Assembly: GCF_958298935.1 (NCBI RefSeq)
Contig: NC_084943.1
Coordinates: 9,620,001-9,684,000, forward strand
Origin: Phragmites australis
Taxonomy: Eukaryota; Streptophyta; Magnoliopsida; Poales; Poaceae
Direction of reading: 5' to 3'
DNA length: 64,000 nucleotides
Below the pieces are notes generated by a model. The model saw nothing but the letters and a program-made list of their open reading frames with translations, made no database searches and was not told where the DNA came from. Position 1 is the first letter of the stretch, and every line of letters begins with the position of its first letter. Position numbers and translations under genes: made by a program. This document shows, in pieces, positions 11,176 to 22,345 of the stretch.

Positions 11176-12831
11176 ATCTTTTGCAGTCTTTTTTCTTTTG
11201 TTATCTTGATGAATGTAGATGTAGGAGTGAACTCTTAGAAAATGCCTTGTATCTATCCTGTGAATATTAATGGCAATTTTTCCTTGAGCTCGCAACTCCA
11301 GTTTCTCTGTGTGTTTGATGTTTCTTCTGGTGTTCTGCCTGGAAGTCCTGGGGAGTACTCAGTCGGGCCGTTCCCGACCTTCCCTTCCCCGAGAAACGAA
11401 GTTGTTCCGATCGCTGACGTTGGCGCAGCCAGCCCTCGAGCTCTCGCGAGTCCGCATTGCCTAGGTTAAGAAATGAGGACACAGACTCCCTTGTCCGGGA
11501 GATAGATCGATCCCGCTCGGAACACGCCGTGCCTAATGAACACTTTTTCACTTTGCGACCACTCAGTTAGTAGAAGGGAGACGCGTGCGGGCGAGAATGT
11601 GACCAAGAGTCCTCGCGGTCCGGTGGTGCCCGGGCTTAAAACGGGCCGGACCGAGCACTGACAGCCCGCCCCCGAGACCTGAGCTCCGGACTACCTGAGT
11701 AGCTCGAGCGATAGGATTACCCAGGGTACCCGAGGACTCGGTAGTGCTCGGGGTCCTTAAAAGCGGACCGAACACCACGACCACCACGAAGGGCTCCGGT
11801 CAGACATTATCGCACGCGCGCTACTCTTTTCTGCAAACCGCTCTGTCGTTCTGGGAAAAAGTAGACACGCTGCAGGGTTTTTGCGTGCGAGGAAAACACC
11901 TCACCGAACAGATTAAGGCACGAGAGCCCCCGAGAATGACTCAGGAACATAAATTTACTGAAAGTAGATTTGTCTGAATATAACCACTCACCGGACAGCT
12001 GTCAGCCTTCCGGCCCACCGATCCAGGAGGGATGTGCTTCCGAGCTCGGGTGCCCGGGAACTTAATTCTTTCAACGGGGCGCCCGAGCGCCCGGAAGGTG
12101 TACGAGGCTCCTAGGGTCGGGTGATCTCGACCACCCATGCCTAAGTGGTAGGACCACCCGAGGACCCTTGGGGCCGACCAGAGACCGGGGCATTGAAGCC
12201 CTTGCGGCCGAGCTGCTCGTGATCGCCAGCCTGTGACTTAAGAGAAAAAATAGGATTTCTTTGTCTGGTGCGCTCTGTCAGTGCGGTACTTGCTATAGAC
12301 TGCTCTCGTTTTTGACCCGAGACCTCTCGAATACCCGAACCGGCGGACAAGAGTGGGCAAAGGTGTAACCCAGAGGTCCTACGGTTCGGTGGCGCCCGGG
12401 TATGACAGACCAGACCGAGCACCGACAGCCCGCTTCGGGGGCCTGAGCTCCGGCCTAGTGATGGGATTACCCAGAGCACCCCGAAACTCGGTTAGTGCTC
12501 GGGAACCTGCCACGACACCGAATACCACAGCCTACCATGTCGGATGTAAGTCAGCGGCGACTGCTCGCATGTATACCGATTGGGATTCTTTTATCAACGG
12601 GGAAAAATGAGAGAGCGAACTTTTTCTCGCACAACCGAGCACCTCACCAGACAGATTAAACATAGGGAATCCAGAAAAATAATTTGACATAGCGATTGCT
12701 TATTGAAATACTGAATGTGCAATATTTACAAGGTTGGGCGACAGCGACTTACCCTACGGGGCGAAGCCTTCAGATTGCGCGGGCGGGGAGAAGCTCCCGG
12801 CCTTGCTGACCTGAGCCGCGAGCACGACCAT
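11176..12831. other. Non-coding spacer between antisense ORF and integrase end in element B
   Basis: No convincing frame is present. Two related blocks (about 11590-11760 and 12340-12520) share phrases such as GACAGCCCGC, CCTGAGCTCCGG and GATTACCCAG followed by a GTGCTCGG end, suggesting an old internal duplication. The spacer holds the ends of two convergent transcription units (antisense ORF from the left, gag-pol from the right). Confidence 0.6.
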
Positions 12832-13815
12832 CTACGGGTAGAAGCGTCGGAGATGCTCGATGTTCCACGGATTCGGGAGTGGCTGTCCTTCCTCCGTCGC
12901 CAACCTGAAAGAACCTGCCCGGGGGACCGCGATCACGGTGAAGGGACCTTCCCACACAGGGGACAGCTTATTCATTCCTTCGTGCGACTGGACGCGTCGG
13001 AGAACTAGGTCCCCCACCTCGAGAGACCGGGCCCGGACATGGCGCAGATGATAACGCCGCAGACTCTGCTGGTACCGAGCCGCCCGGACAGCGGCACGCC
13101 GCCGGCGCTCTTCCAGGTAATCCACGTCGTCGCGTCTTTGCCGCTCCTGCTCCCCCTCAGAGTATGCATGCACTCGAGGGGAGCCCAGAGTGAGCTCGGA
13201 GGGGAGGACTGCTTCGGCGCCATAGACGAGGAAGAAAGGAGTCTCCCCGGTGGCGCGGCTTGGCGTAGTCCGATTGGCCCACAGCACGGCTGGGAGCTCG
13301 TCTACCCATCCCTTCCCGTGCTTAGCGAGCACGTTATAGGTCCGGGTTTTGAGGCCCTTCAGTATCTCCGCGTTGGCGCGCTCGACCTGCCCGTTACTTC
13401 GAGGATGAGCGACGGAAGCGAAGCAAAGCTTGATGCCGAGATCTTCGCAATAGTCCCCGAACAAGGCACTAGTGAACTGGGTGCCGTTGTCGGTGATGAT
13501 CCGGTTTGGGACGCCGAAGCGGCTGGTGATGCCGCGGATAAACTAGAGCGCCGTGTTTTTGGTCACCTTGACGACTGGGACCGCCTCCGGCCACTTGGTG
13601 AATTTGTCGATAGTGACATATAGGTATGCATAGCCCCCGACTGCTCGGGGGAATGGACCCAGAATGTCCAAACCCCAGACCGCGAAAGGCCATGACAGGG
13701 GAATGGTATGGAGAGCCTGAGCTGGCTGGTGAATCTGCTTTGCATGGAACTGGCATGCCCTGCAGCGCCGAACCAGCTCGGAAGCGTCCTGGAGAGCTGT
13801 AGGCCAGTAGAAACC
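12832..13815 (-). pseudogene. Element B integrase
   Basis: The frame continues from RNase H and ends with stop at 12832-12834 after NIEHLRRFYP. The zinc finger spans the 13816 stop (HEGECGGH...CRACQ). Core motifs are LDILGPFP, TDNGTQF and the glutamate of QVERANAE, the DDE triad. The C-terminal domain lacks a chromodomain, as expected for Tat. In-frame TAA (13816-13818) and TAG (13543-13545) break it; both positions read as glutamine-like in related elements by my judgement. Confidence 0.85.
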
Positions 13816-15342
13816 TTACCAGAAGGCCTTCCCGACCAGCGTGCGGAACGATGAATGGCCACCGCACTCGCCCTCGTGGACCTCAGCGAGAAGATCGCCG
13901 CCTTCTGCCCGAGAGATGCATTTCAGGAGGACACCTCCTGCGCTACGCCGGTAGAGATCCCCATCTACCATGGCATAGCGTTTGGACTGCCGAGCAACCC
14001 TTTCGGCAGACGCCTCATCCCCGGGTAGGAAATTTTCTTTCAAGTACCCTCGGATGTCAGACATCCACGAGGCATCTTGAGAACATTCGGCGAGCACAGC
14101 GCACTCGCCGGACGGCGGCGCCCTGACGGGGCTTCCCACTGAGGGCACCGCCGGGGTCCCCTGAATTGAGTTCGAGGTTTCCCCTTCATCCTGTTCGGCA
14201 GGCAGGACGGAAGGCCGTGCGAGTCTTTCTTCAAAGACTCCGGCAGGGACGCGCGCACGTGAGGAGGCCAGGCGAGAGAGCTCGTCGGCCAGAGCGTTGT
14301 CGCGGCGAGGGATGTACCGCAACTCGAGGCCATCGAAGCGTCTTTCGAGCTTCCTGACCGCAGCCACGTACGCCGCCATTTGAGGATCCGTGCACTGGTA
14401 CTCCTTAGATACCTGGTTGACGACCAGTTGGGAGTCCCCCTTGACCAGGAGGCGACGAATCCCGAGCCCCACCGCAGCCCGGAGGCCAGCGATGAGACCT
14501 TCATACTCCGCCATGTTGTTGGATGCGCGGAACTGCAACTGTACGACGTACCGGAGCTCTTCACCTGTTGGGGAGGTGAGAACCACTCCGGCCCCTGCGC
14601 CTTTAAGCGAGAGGGAACCGTCGAAGTGCATGACCCAGTACCCGGGCGCGTCGCGCCCGGGATAGGTGGAGATCTCTTCTGGGACGATGCAGGGGACGGG
14701 CGTCCATTCTGCCAAGAAGTCGGAGAGTGCCTGGCTTTTGATTGCCTGGCGACAGACGAAGTGTAGGTCGAACTCCGCCAGCTCGACCGCCCATTTGACA
14801 ACGCGCCCGGTGCCCTCCCGGTTCCGAAGAATGGGTCCCAGTGGATAAGTGGTAACCACCGAGACCTTGTGCGCCTGAAAGTAGTGGCGCAGCTTCCGGG
14901 AGGCGATGAGCACGGCATAGAGTAGCCTCTGCGCCTGGGGATACCTTGTCTTGGCTTCCCGGAGGACTTCGCTGACGAAGTATACCGGTCGCTGCATCCG
15001 GCAGGCCCGGACGGTGGCCCTACTCGGGGGGCTGCCGCAGCCCCCAGGGTCGGCGGCATGGTCGGGGCTGGCCGGGTACTCAGGCTCGATTCCTTGGCTG
15101 GGAAGAGCAGTGTGCTCGGGTTCGACCCCTTGCCCAGGGGGAGCCACGAGGACAAGTGAGTGGTCGGGGGCCTCTGGGAGCTGGGACCCAGCACCCGGCC
15201 CCGAACATTCGTCGCGCTCCACCACCAGCACTATGCTCACGACCTGTGGAGTGGCCGAAACATAAAGTAGTAGGGGCTCACCTTGGGAGGGAGCCACCAA
15301 CACGGGTGGCGAAGTAAGGTACTTCTTTAAGTCACGGAAGGC
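13816..15342 (-). pseudogene. Element B RNase H and second (archaeal-like) RNase H
   Basis: The first part ([12 protein letters not shown]) is the usual gypsy RNase H downstream of RT, with its first acidic residue apparently replaced. After a divergent linker comes a second RNase H with all four acidic positions visible: [26 protein letters not shown] and [11 protein letters not shown] tandem second RNase H is a known feature of Tat-clade elements. The segment is open between TAG at 15343 and TAA at 13816-13818 and stays in the same frame as RT and IN. Confidence 0.85.
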
Positions 15343-16287
15343 CTACTCGGCCTCCGGCGTCCAGTCAAAACGTCCGAATTTCTTCAGAAGCTTGAAGAGG
15401 GGGAGCCCTCGCTCCCCGAGCTTGGAGATGAAGCGCCCGAGGGCTGCCATGTAGCCGGCGAGGCGCTGGACCTCCTTGAGTCGAACCGGGGGTCGCATCT
15501 GCTCGATGGCCCGGATCTTCTCTGGATTGACCTCGATCCCTCGGCCAGAGACCAAGAAACCAAGGAGCTTGCCCGCCGGCACCCCGAAGACACATTTCTC
15601 CGGGTTGAGCTTGAGGCGGGTAGAGTCGAGACTGTTGAAAGTCTCGGCAAGGTCCTCGAGCAGGGTGGCGCAGTCTCGGGTTTTGACCACGAGATCGTCG
15701 ATGTAAGCCTCGACGTTGCGGCCAACCTGCGAGTTAAGAGTGATACGAATAGCGCGCTGGAAAGAGGATCCAGCGTTGCGCAGGCCGAAAGGCATTGACA
15801 TGTAGCAATAAGTCCCCACCGGGGTGGTAAAAGCAGTTTTTTCCTCGTCCCCTATGGCCATGCGAATCTGGTGATACCCAGAGTTTGCATCTAGGAAGCA
15901 TAAAAGATCACATCCCGCAGTTGAATCTATAATTTGATCAATGCGAGGTAAGGGGAAGGGATCTTTAGGGCAAGCCTTGTTAAGGTCGGTGTAGTCCACG
16001 CACATGCGAAGCTTGCCGTTGGCCTTCGGGACGATGACTGGGTTTGCTAGCCAGTCGGGGTGGAGGACTTCTCGGATGAATCCGGCGTCGAGGAGCCTGC
16101 TGACCTGCTCGCGGATAAACTCCTGGCGCTCTGGCGCCTGCCGCCGGACCTTCTGCTTCACCGGGCGGGCGTCCGGACGCACGGCCAAGTGATGCTCGAT
16201 CACCTCCCTAGGGATCCCGGGCATGTCGGACGGTTGCCAGGCAAACACGTCTATGCTGGCCCGGAGGAAGGTGACGAGCGCGCTTTC
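15343..16287 (-). pseudogene. Element B reverse transcriptase
   Basis: RT motifs in order are the N-terminal HHLAVRPDARPVKQ-like lead, [43 protein letters not shown] and the catalytic EAYIDDLVVK, followed by the thumb/connection region ending at EAE. It is bounded by TAG stops at 16288-16290 and 15343-15345 but keeps one frame with its neighbours. The catalytic core looks intact. Confidence 0.88.
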
Positions 16288-17196
16288 CTATTTGCTGCCC
16301 AGGTCGCTGCCGATACGGACAACCTGGGTAGCGTCTTCGCCCACCACGACCTCCTTCGTTGGAACAGAGGTGTCGACGGCGAGTCGGGGTTTGGATGAAG
16401 AGGGTCCCGGGCCCCCTGTAGAGCCATCGACCTCGGCCTGTGCTGAGACCAGAGCCATGTATGATTGTTCAGCGCAGGAGATGGCGCCGCCGGAGTCGGC
16501 GATCACAGAGATAGAGCCTGCGGGGCCGGGCATCTTAACCGTAAGGTATGCATAATGCACGGCCATCATAAACTTTGCAAGCGCCGGACGCCCGAGGATG
16601 GCGTTGTAGGGGAGAGGGAGTTCCGCGACATCGAAGAGGATGCATTCTGTGCGGAAGTTGTCCCGGCTCCCGAACGTGACAGGCAACTCAACCTGCCCGA
16701 GGGGCAGGGAGTGCCCAGGGGTCACTCCACAGAAGGGGAGCGACGGCTTTAGGCGTCGGGAGGACACCTGCAGCTTCTCAAAAGCCTCTTTGGAAAGGAG
16801 GTTGAGGTTGGCACCACCGTCGATCAGCACTCTGCCGACCTTAACATTGCAGATAGTGGGAGACACTACCGGAGGTAGCCGTCCCACGGCTGCAGTACTG
16901 GCGGGGTGATCAGCCATGCTGAACGTGATCGGAGCATCCGACCACCTCAGGGGTCTTGTGGCCTCCTCGCTCGGGGTTGCCGAGCACACCTCGCGTCGCA
17001 TGATCTTGATGCCACGATGCGAGCAGGGTGTGTAAGCGCCCCCGTCGATGAAGGCAACGGCATGCTCGGGCTCCTGGAAGCCGAGCTCGGCGTTGTTGGG
17101 GGCGACCTCAATATCGCCTCCTCCGCGGGACTCGTCGCGCTCCCTCTGGCGCTGCTCCACGAGTCCTTTGACCGTACGACACTCCGTGAGGTCGTG
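16288..17196 (-). pseudogene. Element B protease region
   Basis: The aspartic protease signature VLIDGGANLNLL lies near the middle with the later PYNAILGRPAL flap-side motif, both typical of retroviral-type proteases of Tat elements. The start of the segment encodes HDLTECR, the end of an atypical zinc knuckle split by the TGA at 17197. It ends in TAG at 16288-16290. Confidence 0.82.
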
Positions 17197-18837
17197 TCAT
17201 CTGGTCTGGTGTATAGGACACCATTTACCTGGCTTGGGCCCCGTGGGAACGGGGGCCCTCGCTGGAATAGGAACTCGGCCGGGGGCCGGGGCTCTTGCTG
17301 GAGCCGGGGCCCTTGCTGGAGCCGAGGCCCTGGTGGGTATGGAGGCCCGAGGAGGAGCCCGAGCAGGGGCCCTGGCGGGGCGTCGATCGACACCCGGCCG
17401 GCGCTCTTGCCGGTGGTCGAGCTCTTGCGGCACCCTATGAGCAGGGACCTGGGCTGGCTCAATGGGAGCGGCCTCACGCTTCCTCCTCTTCTTCTTTTCC
17501 CGCTTGTCGGAGCGGGAAGAACTTGGCTGGTCGGAGGTGGGGCGAGGAGCATGCCACGCCCTGGCCTCCGCAGCCTTGGCGCACTTATCGGCCAGTGCGA
17601 AGAGTTCCGCAGGGGTATCGATCTCGTGCGTACCTAGCTTTTCGAGCATCCGCTCATCGCGGACGCCCTGCCGGAAAGCAACAATAACAGCATGGGGGGC
17701 CACTCGAGGAATGGTGTTGCGAACCTGGCTGAAGCGCTGTATAAAGCGCCGTAGCGTTTCCCCCTCCTGCTGTTGGACGGCATGAAGGTCGCACTCCAAA
17801 CCGGGGCGCGTAAACGTGCCCTGAAAGTTGGCCACGAACTGGTGGCACAGGTCATCCCAGGAGCCGATAGACCCTGGGGGTAAGTTCATAAGCCAAGAGC
17901 GGGCGGAGCCCCTCAGGGCAACATGAAAGTAGTTTACCATCACCTTTTCGCTGCCTCCGGCCGCTTGGACGGCCGTCGTGTAGATTTGGAGGAACTCGAC
18001 GGGGTCGATGGACCCGTCGTACTTCTCCGGCAGCTCGGGGCGGAACTTGGAAGGCCACCTGACCCGGCGGAGCTCGGCGGTGAAGGCACGGCAGCCGGTG
18101 CCGTATCCCGCAGCGCGAGCGGTGGTCCTTGGTGACGAGTGGCGGTGAACCGGGGATCCCCGGTGGCCTTGGGCCGAGAGAGAGGAAGCCTGGTCCTCTA
18201 CCCCGACCCCCTGCCGGGTCTCCCGCTGACGCTCGAGAGTAACTCGGGCATCCTCGTGGCCCCTCCGCTCGTCAAGGCGCAAGCGGATGTCTCGGGCTTC
18301 AGACACGGCCAGGGGGACGGCACTTCGCCTGGAGACCCCTCGGCCCGTGCAGGTGTTGCCCGTTGAGGAGCCGGCTCTGGCGGCACCATGCTGAGAAGTG
18401 GTGCGAGGACTCCCGGCCTGCACCTGGCGACGAGCAGTGCCGACCAAAGCAACGACATCTTGGATCCACCGTCCTTCCGGAGTGTTCGGCGTGGCCTGAA
18501 CGGGCGGATGCCTAAGGAGAGCATGTGCTGCAAGCAGCGCGCTCCCTTGGCTGGCCTCGCTGAAAGCGAGCCTGCGCCGAGGCGGCACCCGACGTGGTCC
18601 AGAGGCGGACCTAGCGGTCGGGGTCCCGACCACCTGCTGGGGGTCGGAAAGTGAGTCGGCAGCGGCGGCGGTGGCCCTGAAGGGCCCAGCGCCTCGATCC
18701 CCTTGAGCGGGAAGAACTGCGCCCGCGGATGGCGGCTGCTGCTGGCATGCAGCAGCGACTGGGCTCCTTCTGACGTTGGGTAGTGCTCCGTCACTGGAAG
18801 TGGAGCCGGAACGCTGGAGACGGTGTCCACCGGCCAT
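17197..18837 (-). pseudogene. Element B gag
   Basis: The ATG at 18837 (MAGGHRLQ) is chosen because upstream codons in frame are non-ATG and lie next to the primer site. A low-complexity N-terminal half precedes the retrotransposon gag core (YDGSIDPVEFLQIY, ARSWLMNLPPGSI, FNQGV-like FRQGVRDE). A Lys/Arg-rich then Ala-Pro-Arg repetitive tail follows, ending at the CPIH half of a zinc knuckle. TGA at 17197-17199 separates it from protease in the same frame. Confidence 0.85.
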
Positions 18838-18882
18838 CTTTTCCTGCGGAAAAAAGTGAAACAAACAATCCAGGGATACTCC

Positions 18883-18902
18883 CCCCTACCTGGCGCGCCA
18901 GC
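18883..18902 (-). other. Primer binding site of element B
   Basis: Directly inside the right LTR the minus strand reads GC then TGGCGCGCCAGGTAGGGG. This is where the tRNA primer pairs in a 5' LTR on the right. I recognise the string as a PBS of grass Tat elements but do not assign the tRNA. Confidence 0.75.
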
Positions 18903-19289
18903 TGTCGGAGGATGAACTCCTGTCGCAGGGATCCCGAGAGACCCCTTTTTAGAGATTCGGCCGGGGGGATGATCCTGGATAAGCTTGTTGGGAAATAAGC
19001 GGGAACGGAAACAAATGCAATGGCTGGTGGGAGATGATCGCCCTGACGTGAGAAAAATGGGTGCACTGGGGTTTAGACAGGTTCGGGCCGCACGGAGGCG
19101 TAACACCCTACTCCTGTGTGAGTGTTATATCTGCCCTTGAAGGGAATTCTTCAAGGATGTATCTGATTACAAGAGAGAGACACTTACTGAGAGCTTGAGG
19201 CTCTCGTGTTCTAGCTTGGCTTGAGCGGGTTTGAGCGTCTGCGTCCTCTTCTTCACACACCACCCCCTTTTACGTGTTCTTCATTCTTT

Positions 19290-19299
19290 CCTTTTATAG
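19290..19299 (-). promoter_or_regulatory. LTR promoter TATA box, element B 5' LTR
   Basis: CTATAAAAGG on the minus strand, equivalent to 6425-6434. As the 5' LTR lies on the right, this box would drive the gag-pol transcript. Confidence 0.72.
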
Positions 19300-19790
19300 G
19301 CGCGCAGACCTTGACATATCCTGAATGGGAAAGAGGGGATGCGAATGTCAAGGTGCCACGGAGAAAGGCGTCATCATTTCATCTTGGCGAAGTGACAGGG
19401 GCGGTGGAGAAATGCGGCGCGCATCCGACCACCCGCCACTGTGGAAGCCTCCGGGCGCCATAAAGGGGGCCCACCGGGCAGCCTCAGAGGTGCCCGGTGC
19501 GCCCACCCTGTCTTGTCTTTCTACTAGGGCAGGGTGGCCGGCGGAGCGCTTCGATTCTGGCAACGTTATCCCGAGGCACCCGGGTGAAACGGGACGGGAC
19601 CCGTGCATTTAATGGACCCACGCCCCCCTGCCAGTGCATGGTAGGGTCTCACACTGGGGCGTGGGCAGCTGAGAATGTCAGGATGTCAGGATGTCAGGCC
19701 GCGCGTGCCTATTAAATGCGGCATTGGGCCTTTGACTGGATGACACCCTGACGACGGGACCCTTCGGGTCGTCGAATGATCTTGCGCGAA

Positions 19791-20297
19791 CCTTCGGGGA
19801 ACCGAGTCCTCGGGGGCTGCCACGTGCAGCCCCGAGCACTCTCTCCCGAGCACTTCGGTGGGACCTTCGGGGCACCGAGTCCTCGGGGGCTGCCACGTGC
19901 AACCCCGAGCACTCTCTCCCGAGCACTTCGGTGGGACCTTCGGGGCACCGAGTCCTCGGGGGCTGCCACGTGCAGCCCCGAGCACTCTCTCCCGAGCATT
20001 TGGTGGGACCTTTGGGGAACCGAGTCCTCGGGGGCAGCCACGTGCAGCCCCGAGCACTCTCTCCCGAGCACTTGGTGGGACCTTCGGGGAACCGAGTCCT
20101 CGGGGGCAGCCACGTGCAGCCCCGAGCAGTCTCTCCCGAGCACTTGGTGGGACCTTGGGGGCACCGAGTCCTCGGGGGCTGCCACGTGCAGCCCCGAGCA
20201 CTCTCTCCCGAGCACTTGGTGGGACCTTCGGGGCACCGAGTCCTCGGGGGCTGCCACGTGCAGCCCCGAGCACTCTCTCCCGAGCACTTCCTTCTCG
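19791..20297. repeat. 72-73 bp G-box minisatellite, seven units
   Basis: Units start at about 19791, 19864, 19937, 20009, 20081, 20153 and 20225. Some units carry GGGGGCAGCC instead of GGGGGCTGCC, which breaks one base pair of the palindrome. The array lies upstream of the LTR TATA box in element orientation. Confidence 0.92.
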
Positions 20298-20471
20298 GTA
20301 TTTGGGCTCTGCGGATCATCGGGGAACTAGGGTGCTCGGGAACCAGAGGCGGCGGCCCCGAGCACCTTCTCCCAGGACTTAGCTTCTTCTTACCTTGCAG
20401 GGTGGTGACATGTGGCGGATGGCCGGCCTGGTCTCGGGACTTAGGGACCCCTGGTTCTGAATACACCGACA

Positions 20472-21293
20472 GTAGCCCTCGGGCCCGTTGGTAGCCGAAG
20501 GGACGGAGATTGCGAATGGGCCCTTCGTCGCGACCGAGGCCGAGGCTGGCGCGGACGCCATGTGGCAAGCTTTCGAGAGGTGGCCCTTGCGGACCTAGAC
20601 CTCAAGTACGCCCCAACGGGAAAATGAGTGGACGCGTGTCCACACAACTTCCGAAGGGTATGATGACCATACGGGCGGCATGCGCGGTCGCTGCGCAGAT
20701 CGAGGAAAATACGCCTGGCAACCGCTGACATCACGCGATCGGCGGGAGATTCGCCTGGCGGTGGCGTCGATCGAGGCGACGCTTCGCCGAGCGAACCGTT
20801 TGGGCGGCAGTTTTTGAACTTTGAGATATAAAAGGGGGAATGGATCGGTCCGTTCCCCTTTTTACGCTCTCTTGCACTTGTGCTCTTGACTTCTTCGTGC
20901 TCCGAAGCCTTTAGGGAATTTTCAGACGACCGGAGCATTCTTCCTTCTCTCTCTCTTTTCACCACCAAAATACCTTTCATTCTTGCCGAGATGACGAGGG
21001 TTGGAGGAGGACGCCGTGACAAGGCTTCGGACAGCATCTTGCCGGAGTCTCGTCTGAGAAACGAGGAGGCGGCGGACAAGATCAGGAAACTGCTGGTGCC
21101 GGAGGGGCAAGCAGGTGCTGTGGTGGTGACGCCGGCGAGCCTGACGCCAGCGACGACCGTCCCAGGGCGGACCGTCCTGTTCACCTCCTTTGTGGCGGCG
21201 GGGTTGGTGCCGCCGTTCTCCGCCTTCTTCCTGCAAGTGCTGGAGACGTACGGCATTCAAATGGTGCACCTAAGCCCCAATTCCGTCGTGGCG
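20472..21293 (-). mobile_element. Truncated second copy of element B internal start
   Basis: The sequence repeats 7462-8284: polypurine tract, antisense TATA (20827-20835), and the start of the antisense ORF (ATG at 20991). It departs from B at about 21293 and joins copia integrase. Together with 6039-20471 it gives the order LTR-internal-LTR-internal(partial). Confidence 0.88.
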
Positions 21294-21900
21294 TTTCCTC
21301 CCAATGAGAAGCTCGTACAACGTCTTCTTCAATAGTCAGTGGAGGTACACTCGATTGGATGCATGACATGCCGTGTTGATTGCTTCTGCCAAAAACTTCT
21401 TCGGCGTACCATACTCATCCACCACACCATTTTGTTGAGAGGTGTAGGTTGATGAGAACTCATGCTTGATGCCTCTATCATCACAAAATTCTTCAATGTG
21501 TGTGTTCTTGAACTCCATGCTATTGTCACTCCGAATCTTCACAAGTGTGGCCGCAAATTCATTTTGAGCAAAGGTGCGAACTTCTTGAAGTTCCCAACTG
21601 TCTTGTTCTTGTCATCTAGAAAGAAAGTCCAAGTGTATCTTGTATAATCATCAATAATGACAAGAAAATAGAGATTACCACCAAGACTTTTGTAGGTAGT
21701 TGGTCCGAAGAGATCCATGTGTAGTAGATCCAAGGGTCTTGATGTAGACATCATGGATTTGAATGGATGTGAGCTTGCAAATTGCTTTCCCTCTTAGCAA
21801 GCACTACACAACTTTTCATTCTCGAACAAAACATCCTTCAAACCAATTACCATTCCGTTCTTGAACACCTTCTTGAGTTGGCTCATTCCAATGTGTGCAA
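21294..21900 (-). pseudogene. Copia-S copy 2: integrase, truncated
   Basis: Minus-strand copia integrase: a CSAC finger remnant followed by a TAA stop near 21797, core HMDLFGPTTY and VIIDDYTRYTW, second aspartate in IRSDNSMEF, then NTACHASNRVYLH and YELLIGR where B sequence cuts in. Between QQNGVV and DEYGTP about 15 residues normally present in copia integrases are missing, including the catalytic glutamate. RT, RNase H and 3' LTR are absent. Confidence 0.82.
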
Positions 21901-22345
21901 GTCAACAATGCCAAAGCCAACCCATAGATGTCTTGGTGAAGAGGCATGTAGTCAAGCTAGCTTCATTAGAGGAGAAATCCACAGGATATATATGTCCATG
22001 TCTAAAGCCTTTAAAGATTAGATGCTCTTTTCTAGTTATGATGATGTCAACATCACTAAATAAGCATGTGAAGCCCAGATTACATAGTTGAGCTACAGAA
22101 AGCAAAATAAAGCTAAGCGACTCTACTAAAAGGACATTGGAAATAGAGAGATCATTGGAGATTGCTATCTTAGCCAAACCTACCACATTTTTCTTAGAAT
22201 TATCAACAAAGGTGACTTTGTAATGATCACCCATATCATCTTCTAGTGAGGTGAACATCTTTACATTGCCAGTCATATGTTGTGCACATCCACTGTCAAC
22301 CACCCAATGCTTTCGATCGGCTTTGTAGTTCACCTACACACATGG
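21901..22345 (-). pseudogene. Copia-S copy 2: protease region
   Basis: The frame contains HWVVDSGCAQHMTG, the copia aspartic protease active site with D-S-G, followed by the usual hydrophobic run ISNVLLVESL. It lies between gag and integrase as expected for Ty1/copia. Stops and frame breaks on both sides show decay. Confidence 0.8.

Larger units (their letters stand above)
6039..20471 (-). mobile_element. Element B: Tat-clade Ty3/gypsy retrotransposon with antisense extra ORF
   Basis: The element has two LTRs with TGTCGG...CCGACA ends, a primer site at the right, a polypurine tract at the left, and a minus-strand gag-PR-RT-RNaseH-aRNH-IN frame. The second, archaeal-like RNase H and the lack of a chromodomain are known marks of the Tat clade. 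An extra reading frame lies between IN and the 3' LTR in antisense. Base composition is distinctly GC-rich compared with the flanking copia and CRM sequence. The two LTRs differ at about 1 % outside the tandem repeat (hand count), so the insertion is young despite five stop codons in gag-pol. The right LTR is followed by more B internal sequence rather than by flanking copia. Confidence 0.88.
18903..20471 (-). repeat. 5' LTR of element B
   Basis: 1569 bp, same ends as 6039-7461. Outside the minisatellite the two LTRs differ at about 14 of roughly 1280 positions (hand count). The extra 146 bp are two additional repeat units. It is followed by B internal sequence instead of the target duplication. 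Confidence 0.9.
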
